Positions 1 through 8,166 of a stretch of DNA of 64,000 nt are shown here, piece by piece. The position numbers were made by a program, and so were the translations under genes. Numbering within the stretch: the stretch's first letter is position 1; each line of letters opens with the position of its first letter. Below the pieces are notes generated by a model. It was not told the DNA's origin. It ran no database searches and saw only the letters and a list, made by a program, of their open reading frames with translations. The DNA comes from Sinobacterium norvegicum (lineage in GTDB: Bacteria > Pseudomonadota > Gammaproteobacteria > Pseudomonadales > Sinobacteriaceae): NCBI RefSeq assembly GCF_923077115.1, contig NZ_CAKLPX010000006.1:1-64000 (forward strand), in the 5' to 3' direction.

Positions 1-104
1 GAGAATTGGAACCACCTGATCCCATCCCGAACTCAGTAGTGAAACGATTCCTCGCCGATGGTAGTGTGGGGTTTCCCCATGTGAGAGTAGGTCATCGTCA
101 GGCT
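1..104 (+). rRNA. rrf: 5S ribosomal RNA, 3' part
   Basis: The first ~104 bases match the conserved body of bacterial 5S rRNA: the ACCTGATCCCATCCCGAACT segment, GAAACG, the GCCGATGGTAGTGTGG region and the GTCATCGTCAGGC 3' strand of the terminal helix. About 15 bases of the 5' end, which would pair with that strand, lie left of the window. The gene therefore ends a ribosomal RNA operon whose 16S and 23S genes should lie just upstream. Confidence 0.95.
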
Positions 105-116
105 TTTATTCTAAGA

Positions 117-147
117 CCCCGTAAGCTTACGCTTACGGGGTTTTTTT
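117..147 (+). terminator. Intrinsic terminator of the rRNA operon
   Basis: A perfect 10-bp stem (CCCCGTAAGC at 117-126 with GCTTACGGGG at 131-140), a TTAC loop and seven Ts at 141-147 follow the 5S gene directly. Confidence 0.95.
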
Positions 148-265
148 ATGGCTGGGGTTTGCCGTTACATGGGCAAGTTGTTTGAATTGGTCGATATCGG
201 TTAGAAATAGACTTCAATGCTCGGTATGCTATCCGCTAACTACGTGGCTTTGTGAAAAGTGAGTG

Positions 266-1216
266 ATGCAGCAGATTCAATTAATAACTATATTATCCGA
301 TGGGCAGTTTCATTCCGGTGAGGATTTGGGGGCTGCAGTTGGTGTAAGTCGGGCCGCTGTTTGGAAGCAAATACAAAAGTTGGCAGAGCTTGGTGTTGAG
401 GTGGAGTCTGTTCGTGGTCAAGGGTACCGCGTTCTGGGCGGTATTGACTTAATCGCACCGGCAGATATTGCCGTTACGAGGTTCGATATAGAGCTTCTGT
501 CGGTAACTACATCGACAAATAGCCTGCTAATGGATCAGGCTCAGCAGGGCTCTATTCACCTTAAGGCAATCAGTGCTGATATGCAGACGCATGGGCGTGG
601 CCGTCGTGGTCGAGCATGGATAAGCCCGTATGCATCGAATATGTATCTCTCTGTTGGTTGGGAGTTCCAGAGTGGTGCAGCGGCTTTGTCGGGGCTTAGC
701 CTGGCTGTTGGTGTGGCTGTCGTAGAGGCGCTGAGTAAGCTTGGTGTTTCAGGTGTCGGTTTAAAGTGGCCTAACGACATTTTACATAACGGGCTCAAGC
801 TTGGCGGTATATTAATTGAAATGGGTGGTGATCCATCGGGTGATTGTCATGTGGTTATCGGCCTGGGGCTGAACGTACATATGGCTGGTGCGAGTAGCCA
901 GGCAATTGATCAGCCCTGGACGACATGCGATAAGCTGACAGAGAAACCCTTGGCCCGGGCAAAAATATTAAGTTGCTTGCTTGATGCACTTGAGTCAATG
1001 CTGGAGACGTATGAGCAGCATGGCTTCTCAGCGTATCACCAACAGTGGGAGCAATTACATGATTACCAAAATCAGGTGGTAATAATAACCAGTGGTGAGA
1101 ACAAATCCAGCGGGGTGGCGCAGGGTGTTGACGGTTCTGGGGCATTAATTGTGGAGACCTCGTTAGGCCGTAAGTTGTTTCATGGTGGTGAGGTAAGTGT
1201 GAGGAGGTCGAAGTGA
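266..1216 (+). CDS. birA: Bifunctional biotin ligase / biotin operon repressor BirA
   Basis: It activates biotin to biotinyl-AMP and transfers it to the biotin carboxyl carrier protein; in the long form it also represses biotin synthesis genes. The 316-residue product has an N-terminal winged helix-turn-helix (about residues 1-60, with GVSRAAVWKQIQKL), the ligase core with the biotinyl-AMP loop GRGRRGRAW and the KWPNDI motif, and a small C-terminal SH3-like domain. ATG at 266 is preferred; an in-frame GTG lies directly before it at 263 and neither has a strong Shine-Dalgarno. It overlaps coaX by 4 nt, so the two are co-transcribed. The HTH supports a regulatory as well as an enzymatic role. 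Confidence 0.95.
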   Translation: MQQIQLITILSDGQFHSGEDLGAAVGVSRAAVWKQIQKLAELGVEVESVRGQGYRVLGGIDLIAPADIAVTRFDIELLSVTTSTNSLLMDQAQQGSIHLKAISADMQTHGRGRRGRAWISPYASNMYLSVGWEFQSGAAALSGLSLAVGVAVVEALSKLGVSGVGLKWPNDILHNGLKLGGILIEMGGDPSGDCHVVIGLGLNVHMAGASSQAIDQPWTTCDKLTEKPLARAKILSCLLDALESMLETYEQHGFSAYHQQWEQLHDYQNQVVIITSGENKSSGVAQGVDGSGALIVETSLGRKLFHGGEVSVRRSK

Positions 1217-1977
1217 CAACGCTGTTGCTTGACTGCGGTAATACCCGAATTAAATGGCAGTTACGTGCTCCGGATGGAATCAGGGCTGCGGGCGTTGTGG
1301 AACTGGCAACAGCTGAGGCTGCTGACGCGCTGGCCTTATTGCTCGATAGCTGGGCTGTCGATGCGGTAGCGATCTCGTCTGTACGCAATAAGGCGGCCAC
1401 GGCTGAAATGGCGGAGGGCTTGAAAAGCCGCTTTAGTTGCAGGGTATTTGTTGCCGAGGTGTCTGCCTGTGCGTGTGGAATTGAGAATGGTTACCACCAG
1501 CCGCAACGTTTGGGTGTGGACCGTTGGATGGCAGCTATCGGTGCCTATAAGAAGCTGAGCAGCGCGGTTGTTATCGTTGATGCCGGTAGTGCAATCACTG
1601 TCGATTATGTAGATGCTCGGGGTGTGTTCAGGGGGGGGTATATTGCTCCAGGCCTTAAACTTTTGTGCGGAGCTCTACAACTTGGCACCGAGGATGTACA
1701 TTTTTCAACCGATTATGATAATAAAGAGATGTCTGCGGGGTTGTCGACAGATGAGGCGGTGGCTCGCGGGCTAATGCACATGGCTATGGGGTATATTCGC
1801 AGTGCCCAGGATGAGATTGCGAGGCAAAATAAGGGTGACTCTGTGCCTGTCATTATGACTGGGGGGGATGCGCTGTCACTGCTGGCGGTAATGCAGGAGG
1901 AGCATGATTATATTGAGTCACTGGTTCTCGATGGGTTGAATTGGGTGTTTGAAGAGGAAGTGGTTGACGAGCTATGA
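1213..1977 (+). CDS. coaX: Type III pantothenate kinase CoaX
   Basis: It phosphorylates pantothenate in the first step of coenzyme A synthesis. The 254-residue ASKHA-fold protein shows the N-terminal phosphate-binding motif DCGNTRIKW, LGVDRW, the DAGSAITVDYVD motif and GGYIAPGL, all typical of the type III enzyme. The start is GTG at 1213 inside a GTGA overlap with birA, with a strong GAGGAGG Shine-Dalgarno at 1201-1207. The end overlaps the next gene by ATGA. birA-coaX-SPOR is the usual order in Pseudomonas-like genomes. Confidence 0.94.
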   Translation: MTTLLLDCGNTRIKWQLRAPDGIRAAGVVELATAEAADALALLLDSWAVDAVAISSVRNKAATAEMAEGLKSRFSCRVFVAEVSACACGIENGYHQPQRLGVDRWMAAIGAYKKLSSAVVIVDAGSAITVDYVDARGVFRGGYIAPGLKLLCGALQLGTEDVHFSTDYDNKEMSAGLSTDEAVARGLMHMAMGYIRSAQDEIARQNKGDSVPVIMTGGDALSLLAVMQEEHDYIESLVLDGLNWVFEEEVVDEL

Positions 1978-2717
1978 AGTCAGTATTTGTTGTATTGCTA
2001 GTTAGCGTAGTAAGTTACGGAGTGTATGGGGCAGTGATGGAACGACAGGGGGTTCAGTCTGCAATTCAGCCTGCTGGAAAGGATGTCGGTGAGCTATATC
2101 TGAAAAGTGAGGTGGGTGAATACGCAAAGCCTGCATTAAGGCAGATGCTCAATCCAAAAAGTACAGAGGCTGTTGAGGAGGTGTCGGAACTTAGCCCGGT
2201 TGAGGATAAGGGGTTGCCGGTGGAGGCTGATGAGCTATGTTGGGCTATAGGTCCGGTCATTGACAAGCTGTCGTTGGCGCAGCTTGAACGTCGCTTTAAT
2301 GCATCCTATGTCGATTACAGTGTCAGCGGTGTGGATGTGGCGACAGACTCAGAGTACTGGGTGTATATGGGACCCTATGCCAGTAGAAAAGAATCAATGC
2401 GTCAGTTGCGTCAGTTGCAGCAAAATAAAATAGACAGTTATTTGATTGCCAAAGGCGAAATGGCCGAGGCGATCTCGCTGGGTATCTTTAAAAATAAAGA
2501 TGGGGCGAGTAGGTTGCTGACAAAATATAGCGGCAAAGGGTATTCCGTCAAACTGAAGGAAGTGGTTAAATTTAATACAGTTTATTGGCTGAACGGCACG
2601 GCTGCCAACAAACAGGCTGGGGAAGAGTTATATCAAAACTTAAAACAGGATTTCTCAAAGCTAGAAAAGAGAGATTATTTTTGTAAAACGCTTGCCAAAG
2701 GAACCGGCATCCACTAA
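1974..2717 (+). CDS. SPOR-domain cell-envelope protein
   Basis: This 247-residue protein has an N-terminal hydrophobic segment (about residues 3-20) that is a signal anchor or signal peptide, an acidic low-complexity stretch, then a C-terminal SPOR-like domain (about residues 125-195, around YWVYMGPYASRKES and SLGIFKNKDGASRLL). SPOR domains bind denuded septal peptidoglycan, so a periplasmic, division-associated role is likely. It is translationally coupled to coaX by ATGA. Its stop codon overlaps the -10 hexamer of the downstream tRNA promoter. The specific function is unknown. Confidence 0.75.
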   Translation: MKSVFVVLLVSVVSYGVYGAVMERQGVQSAIQPAGKDVGELYLKSEVGEYAKPALRQMLNPKSTEAVEEVSELSPVEDKGLPVEADELCWAIGPVIDKLSLAQLERRFNASYVDYSVSGVDVATDSEYWVYMGPYASRKESMRQLRQLQQNKIDSYLIAKGEMAEAISLGIFKNKDGASRLLTKYSGKGYSVKLKEVVKFNTVYWLNGTAANKQAGEELYQNLKQDFSKLEKRDYFCKTLAKGTGIH

Positions 2718-2720
2718 TAT
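2692..2720 (+). promoter_or_regulatory. Promoter of the tRNA-tufB operon
   Basis: TTGCCA (2692-2697) and TAATAT (2715-2720) are separated by 17 bp, a good sigma-70 match. The following TCGCGTC is a GC-rich discriminator of the kind found at stringently controlled stable-RNA promoters. It sits across the end of the SPOR gene, 25 bp before the first tRNA. Confidence 0.8.
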
Positions 2721-2744
2721 TCGCGTCGCTTTCAAGGCAACAGT

Positions 2745-2820
2745 GCTGATGTAGCTCAGTCGGTAGAGCAGCTGATTTGTAATCAGCCGGTCGTAGGTTC
2801 AATTCCTATCATCAGCTCCA
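2745..2820 (+). tRNA. tRNA-Thr (anticodon TGT)
   Basis: A 76-nt cloverleaf with acceptor GCTGATG/CATCAGC and encoded CCA. The anticodon loop is TTTGTAA with TGT at 2778-2780. First of four tRNAs upstream of tufB, the same order as thrU-tyrU-glyT-thrT-tufB in E. coli. Confidence 0.97.
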
Positions 2821-2890
2821 TTTTTGCCTTGTAGTGAGCTTTCCAGTTGGCCTGGAAGGTTGTTGCAAAGAGTATAAAGTTCTTTGTTGT

Positions 2891-2974
2891 GGTGGGGTTC
2901 CCGAGTGGCCAAAGGGATCAGACTGTAAATCTGACGCGCAAGCTTCGGTGGTTCGAATCCACCTCCCACCACCA
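2891..2974 (+). tRNA. tRNA-Tyr (anticodon GTA)
   Basis: An 84-nt class II tRNA with a long variable arm, acceptor GGTGGGG/TCCCACC and encoded CCA. The anticodon GTA is at 2925-2927. Confidence 0.97.
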
Positions 2975-2984
2975 TTTTTTTGAA

Positions 2985-3058
<74 letters not shown>

Positions 3059-3070
3059 GCATCGATTTAA

Positions 3071-3146
3071 GCTCTTGTAGCTCAGTTGGTAGAGCACACC
3101 CTTGGTAAGGGTGAGGTCGGCAGTTCAAATCTGCTCAAGAGCTCCA
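3071..3146 (+). tRNA. tRNA-Thr (anticodon GGT)
   Basis: A 76-nt cloverleaf with acceptor GCTCTTG/CAAGAGC and encoded CCA. The anticodon GGT is at 3104-3106. Last tRNA before tufB. Confidence 0.97.
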
Positions 3147-3234
3147 AGTTTATTTATTGCAGGAGTTAACCTAGGGTTCTCTCCTGTTTATGTGTAGAAG
3201 TTGATAATCACACTCTTCGTAGGGGTTCGTCACA

Positions 3235-4458
3235 ATGGCAAAAGAAAAGTTTGAACGTAACAAGCCGCACGTTAACGTCGGCACCATCGGTCACGTTGAC
3301 CACGGTAAAACTACTCTTACTGCAGCTCTAACTCGCGTATGTGCTGAAGTATTTGGCGGCGAAGCTGTAGCGTTCGATGGTATCGATAACGCACCAGAAG
3401 AGCGTGAGCGCGGTATCACTATCGCAACATCACACGTTGAATATGATTCAACTATCCGTCACTACGCACACGTCGACTGCCCAGGTCACGCCGATTATGT
3501 TAAGAACATGATCACCGGTGCTGCTCAGATGGATGGCGCGATTCTTGTTTGTGGTGCTACCGATGGTCCAATGCCTCAGACTCGTGAGCACATCCTGCTT
3601 TCTCGTCAGGTTGGTGTTCCTTACATCGTTGTATTCCTAAACAAAGCCGATCTTCTTGCTGAAGATTGTGGTGGCGTTGATTCTGAAGAATTCGAAGAGA
3701 TGAAAGAGCTCGTCGAAATGGAATTGCGTGATCTGCTAAGCCAGTACGACTTCCCAGGTGACGATACTCCAATCATCTGTGGTTCTGCGCTGATGGCGTT
3801 GAATGGCGAAGATGATAACGAGCTGGGTACTACAGCGGTTAAGAATCTTGTTGAGTCTCTAGATAGCTACATTCCAGAGCCAGAGCGTGCTATCGACGGT
3901 GATTTCATCATGCCTATCGAAGACGTTTTCTCAATCTCAGGTCGTGGTACTGTTGTTACCGGTCGTGTTGAGCGCGGTATTGTTAACACTGGCGATGAAG
4001 TTGAAATCGTTGGTATTCGCGAAACTCAAACCACTACTTGTACTGGTGTTGAGATGTTCCGCAAGCTGCTTGACGAAGGTCGTGCTGGTGAGAACATTGG
4101 TGCCCTGCTACGTGGTACTAAGCGTGATGATGTTGAGCGTGGTCAGGTATTGGCTAAGCCAGGTTCAATCAACCCGCACACCAAGTTCGAAGCTGAAGTT
4201 TATGTGCTAGGTAAAGATGAAGGTGGTCGTCACACGCCATTCTTCAAAGGCTACCGCCCACAGTTCTACTTCCGTACCACTGACATCACTGGCGCGTGTG
4301 AGTTGCCAGAAGGTGTTGAGATGGTAATGCCAGGTGATAACATCCAGATGGTTGTTACTCTGATCAACCCAATCGCCATGGATGATGGTCTACGCTTCGC
4401 AATCCGCGAAGGTGGTCGTACTGTTGGTGCTGGTGTTGTTGCTAAAATCATCGAGTAA
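3235..4458 (+). CDS. tufB: Elongation factor Tu, first copy
   Basis: EF-Tu is the GTPase that delivers aminoacyl-tRNA to the ribosome. The 407-residue protein carries G1 GHVDHGKTT, the effector region [13 protein letters not shown]3 DCPGHADY and G4 NKADLL, followed by beta-barrel domains 2 and 3. It is about ten residues longer than the E. coli and Pseudomonas proteins. The start is ATG at 3235. The protein is identical to the second copy at 19880-21103. It follows the four-tRNA cluster and precedes tRNA-Trp, so its mRNA is probably processed out of a tRNA-containing transcript. Confidence 0.98.
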   Translation: MAKEKFERNKPHVNVGTIGHVDHGKTTLTAALTRVCAEVFGGEAVAFDGIDNAPEERERGITIATSHVEYDSTIRHYAHVDCPGHADYVKNMITGAAQMDGAILVCGATDGPMPQTREHILLSRQVGVPYIVVFLNKADLLAEDCGGVDSEEFEEMKELVEMELRDLLSQYDFPGDDTPIICGSALMALNGEDDNELGTTAVKNLVESLDSYIPEPERAIDGDFIMPIEDVFSISGRGTVVTGRVERGIVNTGDEVEIVGIRETQTTTCTGVEMFRKLLDEGRAGENIGALLRGTKRDDVERGQVLAKPGSINPHTKFEAEVYVLGKDEGGRHTPFFKGYRPQFYFRTTDITGACELPEGVEMVMPGDNIQMVVTLINPIAMDDGLRFAIREGGRTVGAGVVAKIIE

Positions 4459-4493
4459 TCGATGATCGGAGAGGGCTTGCTCTCTCCTATTTT

Positions 4494-4569
4494 AGGCCAC
4501 TGGCTCAATTGGTAGAGCATCGGTTTCCAAAACCGAGGGTTGGCGGTTCGAGTCCGTCGTGGCCTGCCA
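4494..4569 (+). tRNA. tRNA-Trp (anticodon CCA)
   Basis: A 76-nt cloverleaf with acceptor AGGCCAC/GTGGCCT and encoded 3' CCA. The anticodon loop TTCCAAA places CCA at 4527-4529. It lies between tufB and secE, a common gammaproteobacterial position. Confidence 0.97.
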
Positions 4570-4574
4570 TATTT

Positions 4575-4606
4575 AAGCAAACCGCCCTACTTGGGCGGTT
4601 TGCTTT
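4575..4606 (+). terminator. Long hairpin, probable terminator after tRNA-Trp
   Basis: A perfect 13-bp stem (4575-4587 with 4593-4605) with a TACTT loop ends in only three Ts. It probably ends the tRNA-tufB transcript or attenuates it before secE; the short T tract suggests leakiness. Confidence 0.7.
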
Positions 4607-4653
4607 GGTGCATTTTGGACTTTTTAAACTGAGAAAGAGGCAATTACCGCTCT

Positions 4654-5022
4654 ATGAATACAAAAGTAGAAGGCCAAGCTAGTCGATTCGATATTGTTAA
4701 GTGGGTTCTTGTATCGGCTATAGTTGTTGCTGGCGTTGTTGGTAATACATATTTCTCTGATGAGTCGCTGCTGTACAGAGTTTTGGCGTTGCTGGTAATG
4801 GGTGGCGTTTCTCTTGTCGTCGCATTGCAGACTGCAAAAGGTGCCGCGCTTTGGGACTTAATCAAAGAGTCTCGCGTTGAGATTCGAAAGGTTGTGTGGC
4901 CCTCGCACCAAGAAACATTACAAACTACTTTTATAGTGGTCGCAGTAACGCTTATAATGGCGCTCATTTTGTGGATGCTGGATTCGTTACTCGGCATGAT
5001 TATCTCGAAGATTATAGGGTAG
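4654..5022 (+). CDS. secE: Preprotein translocase subunit SecE
   Basis: SecE clamps SecY in the SecYEG channel. The 122-residue product has two N-terminal membrane helices (about residues 15-33 and 41-60), then the conserved amphipathic helix with [19 protein letters not shown] and a third membrane helix near the C terminus. This three-helix form is typical of gammaproteobacteria. An AGAGG lies 13 nt before ATG 4654, a rather long spacing. Seven bases separate it from nusG. Confidence 0.96.
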   Translation: MNTKVEGQASRFDIVKWVLVSAIVVAGVVGNTYFSDESLLYRVLALLVMGGVSLVVALQTAKGAALWDLIKESRVEIRKVVWPSHQETLQTTFIVVAVTLIMALILWMLDSLLGMIISKIIG

Positions 5023-5029
5023 CAAAGCA

Positions 5030-5563
5030 ATGGCTAAACGTTGGTATGTTGTTCATGCCTTTTCTGGCTATGAAAAAAGAGTGCAAAAGCAACTACTTGA
5101 GCAAATTGAACTCAAGTCGATGCAGCACCTCTTTGGTGATGTTTTAGTTCCCACTGAAGAAGTTGTTGAGATTAGAGCAGGGCAGAAGCGAAAGAGTGAG
5201 CGTAAGTTCTTTCCTGGTTATGTCCTGGTCGAGATGGAATTGTGTGATGAGTCTTGGCACCTGGTAAAAGAAACGCCGCGTGTTATGGGCTTTATTGGTG
5301 GTAAGGCTGATCAGCCAGCGCCAATCAGTGAGGCAGAGGCCAATGCTATTCTTCGTCGTGTTGAAGATAGCAGTGAGCGTCCTAAACCGAAGACATTGTT
5401 TGAGCCCGGCGAAATGGTTCGGGTTGTTGATGGGCCGTTTAATGACTTTAACGGTACTGTCGAAGAAGTGGATTATGAGAAGAGTCGTATTAAGGTTGCA
5501 GTATTGATCTTTGGTCGCTCGACTCCTGTAGATTTGGAATTTGGTCAGGTCGAAAAGGCTTAG
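5030..5563 (+). CDS. nusG: Transcription termination/antitermination protein NusG
   Basis: NusG binds the RNA polymerase clamp and couples it to Rho or ribosomal S10. The 177-residue protein has the NGN domain ([15 protein letters not shown], then [11 protein letters not shown]) and a C-terminal KOW domain ([19 protein letters not shown]). Its length matches E. coli NusG (181). Encoded just after secE and probably co-transcribed. Confidence 0.97.
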   Translation: MAKRWYVVHAFSGYEKRVQKQLLEQIELKSMQHLFGDVLVPTEEVVEIRAGQKRKSERKFFPGYVLVEMELCDESWHLVKETPRVMGFIGGKADQPAPISEAEANAILRRVEDSSERPKPKTLFEPGEMVRVVDGPFNDFNGTVEEVDYEKSRIKVAVLIFGRSTPVDLEFGQVEKA

Positions 5564-5596
5564 ATCAACTCTTTATTGGCGTAGTTACGCTGTTAC

Positions 5597-5629
5597 CGGG
5601 GAGCACTGCTAGGCAGTGCGTTTGCACCC
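5597..5629 (+). promoter_or_regulatory. Candidate L1-binding leader before rplK
   Basis: A GCACTGC/GCAGTGC hairpin (5603-5609 with 5613-5619) is flanked by GGGGA on the left and GTTTGCACCC on the right, just before the rplK ribosome-binding site. In E. coli, L1 represses the L11 operon at a short leader structure in this position. The match here is by position and general shape only. Confidence 0.45.
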
Positions 5630-5645
5630 AAAGTGGAGAATCGCA

Positions 5646-6074
5646 ATGGCGAAGAAAGTAGAAGCTTACATCAAGCTGCAAGTTGCAGCTGGTAAAGCAA
5701 ACCCAAGCCCACCAGTTGGTCCAGCTCTTGGTCAGCACGGTGTGAATATCATGGAATTCTGTAAGGCGTTCAATGCTCAAACCCAGAGCATGGAAGCTGG
5801 TCTGCCGATTCCTGTCGTTATCACTGTTTACAGTGATCGCAGCTTTACCTTTATTACCAAGACTCCTCCTGCTGCCGTATTGCTTTTCAAAGCAGCTGGT
5901 ATCAAGGGTGGTTCAGGTACACCAAACTCAAAGAAAGTCGGTACGGTTACTCGCGCTCAGCTTGAAGAAATCGCTACTACTAAAATGGCTGATCTAACAG
6001 CTGCAGATATGGACGCTGCTGTTCGTTGTATCGCAGGTACTGCTCGCAGTGCTGGTTTAGAGGTGGAGGGTTAA
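5646..6074 (+). CDS. rplK: 50S ribosomal protein L11
   Basis: L11 forms the GTPase-associated centre of the large subunit. The start is ATG at 5646 ([13 protein letters not shown]), preceded by GTGGAG; reading further upstream adds a ten-residue extension that the family lacks. The 142-residue length is exactly that of E. coli L11. The proline-rich [13 protein letters not shown] segment of the N-terminal domain and the C-terminal RNA-binding domain are intact. First gene of the L11-L1 pair. Confidence 0.97.
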   Translation: MAKKVEAYIKLQVAAGKANPSPPVGPALGQHGVNIMEFCKAFNAQTQSMEAGLPIPVVITVYSDRSFTFITKTPPAAVLLFKAAGIKGGSGTPNSKKVGTVTRAQLEEIATTKMADLTAADMDAAVRCIAGTARSAGLEVEG

Positions 6075-6077
6075 GTC

Positions 6078-6773
6078 ATGGCTAAACTTACAAAACGTCA
6101 AAAAGCAATTAGCGAGAAAGTTGAGCCAGGTAAGCAGTACGCAATCGACGAAGCCGTGGCTTTGTTGACTGAGCTGTCTACTGTTAAGTTCAAAGAGTCT
6201 GTTGAGATTGCCATCAACCTTGGTGTTGATGCACGTAAATCTGATCAGAACGTTCGCGGTGCAACTGTTATGCCTCACGGCACCGGTGCAGATGTCCGTG
6301 TGGCTGTGTTCACTCAAGGCGCAAATGCAGAGGCCGCGAAAGCAGCTGGCGCAGAATTCGTCGGTATGGACGATTTAGCGGCCGAGATCAAAGGCGGCAT
6401 GATGGATTTCGACGTTGTCGTCGCAAGCCCAGATGCAATGCGTGTTGTTGGCCAGCTTGGTCAGGTTCTAGGTCCTCGTGGTCTAATGCCTAACCCTAAG
6501 ACTGGTACAGTGACTCCTGATGTTGCTACAGCGGTTAAGAACGCTAAGGCTGGTCAGGTGCGTTATCGCACAGATAAGAAAGGTATTATCCATGGCGCCA
6601 TCGGTAAAGTCGGTTTCGACACCGTTGCGATCAAGGAAAATATTGAAGCTCTAGTTGTTGACCTTAAGAAAGGAAAACCAGCTTCAGCCAAGGGTGTTTA
6701 CCTTAAGAAGCTGACGCTGACGACTACAATGGGTCCAGGTTTGGTGCTTGATCAGGCCAGCCTAGAGCTGTAA
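6078..6773 (+). CDS. rplA: 50S ribosomal protein L1
   Basis: L1 forms the mobile stalk at the E site and represses its own operon. The 231-residue product contains the family signature around [14 protein letters not shown]. The GGAGGG Shine-Dalgarno lies inside the last codons of rplK, so translation of the two genes is likely coupled, as in E. coli. Confidence 0.97.
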   Translation: MAKLTKRQKAISEKVEPGKQYAIDEAVALLTELSTVKFKESVEIAINLGVDARKSDQNVRGATVMPHGTGADVRVAVFTQGANAEAAKAAGAEFVGMDDLAAEIKGGMMDFDVVVASPDAMRVVGQLGQVLGPRGLMPNPKTGTVTPDVATAVKNAKAGQVRYRTDKKGIIHGAIGKVGFDTVAIKENIEALVVDLKKGKPASAKGVYLKKLTLTTTMGPGLVLDQASLEL

Positions 6774-6846
6774 TTTTTTACTGTCCAGGCTTTCGGGTTT
6801 GGATGGCAAAAGAACTTTGGGGTCTTTAGTTTAGACTGAAGGCCAT

Positions 6847-6902
6847 CAAAGACCGCAGGTGTGAAAGCTTAATCGACTACGGTTAGCCTGCGTAGATGGT
6901 GT
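6847..6902 (+). promoter_or_regulatory. L10 (rplJL) autoregulatory leader
   Basis: Within the 233-nt gap before rplJ, the segments GACCGCAGG and CCTGCGTAGATGGTG, separated by a hairpin that includes GAAAGCTTAATCG, match the L10 leader kink-turn known from E. coli and other bacteria. Binding of the L10-L12 complex there represses rplJ and rplL translation. The call rests on recognised sequence blocks and position. Confidence 0.85.
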
Positions 6903-7006
6903 AATGATTGATTTATCAATCTCTATACTGAAATTGCATATTTAGACTTAGTTTGAATATGCGTGGATAGATCGACTAACCCCGATCATATTTCAGGAGA
7001 AATCTT

Positions 7007-7501
7007 GTGGCATTAGGACTAGAAGACAAAAAAGCGATTGTCGCTGAAGTCCAAGAAGCTGCTGCAAACGCTCTATCTGCTGTAGTTGCCGATGCACGTG
7101 GTGTATCAGTGACAGATATGACGGCGCTACGTAGCGAAGCACGTGAAGCAGGCGTAAGCCTCCGCGTTATTCGTAACACGCTAGCACGTCGCGCGGTTAA
7201 GGGAACTGATCTAGAGTGTCTTACAGACACTTTTAGCGGTCCTACTCTAATTGCATTTTCTAACGAGCACCCAGGTGCCGGCGCACGCATTCTTAATGCA
7301 TTCGCCAAAGGAAATGACAAGCTAGAAGTTCGCGCAGCAGCATTTGAAGGTGAGTTGACAGATGTAACTCTGTTAGCAAGCTTGCCGACATACGACGAAG
7401 CAATTGCTAAGTTGATGAGCGTTATGAAAGAAGCTTCTGCTGGTAAGTTGGTTCGCACACTTGCGGCCCTACGTGACCAGAAAGAACAGGAAGCAGCATA
7501 A
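7007..7501 (+). CDS. rplJ: 50S ribosomal protein L10
   Basis: L10 anchors the L7/L12 dimers of the stalk. The 164-residue product begins [15 protein letters not shown], matching the family, so the start is GTG at 7007, with AGGAG at 6994-6998. The [11 protein letters not shown] segment of the rRNA-binding domain is present, and the C-terminal helix carries the L12 docking sites. It is preceded by the L10 leader and followed by rplL. Confidence 0.97.
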   Translation: MALGLEDKKAIVAEVQEAAANALSAVVADARGVSVTDMTALRSEAREAGVSLRVIRNTLARRAVKGTDLECLTDTFSGPTLIAFSNEHPGAGARILNAFAKGNDKLEVRAAAFEGELTDVTLLASLPTYDEAIAKLMSVMKEASAGKLVRTLAALRDQKEQEAA

Positions 7502-7575
7502 GTTATATTTAAATAACTTGCTGTTTCATTAAGATTTTAACGAACGAAAGTTCCCAAAGAAATTAGGATTTGAAA

Positions 7576-7944
7576 ATGTCTTTGACCAAAGAAGATATCA
7601 TCAACGCCGTAGCCGAAATGTCTGTAAAGGACGTTGTTGAGCTAATCGAAGCGATGGAAGAGAAATTCGGCGTATCTGCAGCTGCTGCTGCCGCTGCACC
7701 TGCTGCTGGTGGCGAAGCTGCCGCTGAAGCACAGACCGAGTTTGACGTAGTATTGACAGCTGCTGGCGATAAGAAAGTTAACGCTATCAAAGCTGTTCGT
7801 GCAATCACTGGTCTAGGTCTGAAAGACGCTAAGGCTATGGTTGACGGTGCACCTTCTGCAATTAAAGAAGGCGTAACCAAAGAAGAAGCTGAAGAAGCTC
7901 TTAAGCAGCTTGAAGAAGCTGGTGCATCTGCAGAGATTAAGTAA
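7576..7944 (+). CDS. rplL: 50S ribosomal protein L7/L12
   Basis: The multicopy stalk protein that recruits translational GTPases. The start is ATG at 7576 ([12 protein letters not shown]); an in-frame TTG at 7570 is less likely. The 122-residue protein has the N-terminal dimerisation helices, an Ala-rich hinge (about residues 36-52) and the C-terminal factor-binding domain with [21 protein letters not shown]12 is made in excess over L10, so reinitiation from its own ribosome-binding site matters. Confidence 0.97.
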   Translation: MSLTKEDIINAVAEMSVKDVVELIEAMEEKFGVSAAAAAAAPAAGGEAAAEAQTEFDVVLTAAGDKKVNAIKAVRAITGLGLKDAKAMVDGAPSAIKEGVTKEEAEEALKQLEEAGASAEIK

Positions 7945-7984
7945 TCTCGTGAATGCATAAAGCTTTTCGCAAGAAAAGCAGAAA

Positions 7985-8014
7985 GGCTGACGGCAATTTC
8001 GCCGTCGGCCTTTT
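7985..8014 (+). terminator. Attenuator between rplL and rpoB
   Basis: A 10-bp stem (7985-7994 with 8001-8010, one T-G pair), a 6-nt loop and TTTTG. A partial terminator at this site in E. coli lowers rpoBC transcription relative to rplJL, and the short T tract here fits that role. Confidence 0.85.
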
Positions 8015-8166
8015 GTCGTCTCTAACAGGTAATACTGACTGAAGACAAAAAAGTTAGCTGGTATGAGGAAGTTTAGCCAACTTCTGTGGGAAAGAATGAA
8101 GCGCGCAAGTGGTGGCGTTTTAACCCAAGCCAATTAGAGATTTCAAAAAACTACTGGGGAGTACTG

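Noticed and set aside
8086..8166. N-terminal extension of rpoB
   Set aside because: The frame is open 27 codons upstream, but the encoded residues do not match the family, while [17 protein letters not shown] matches the normal start.
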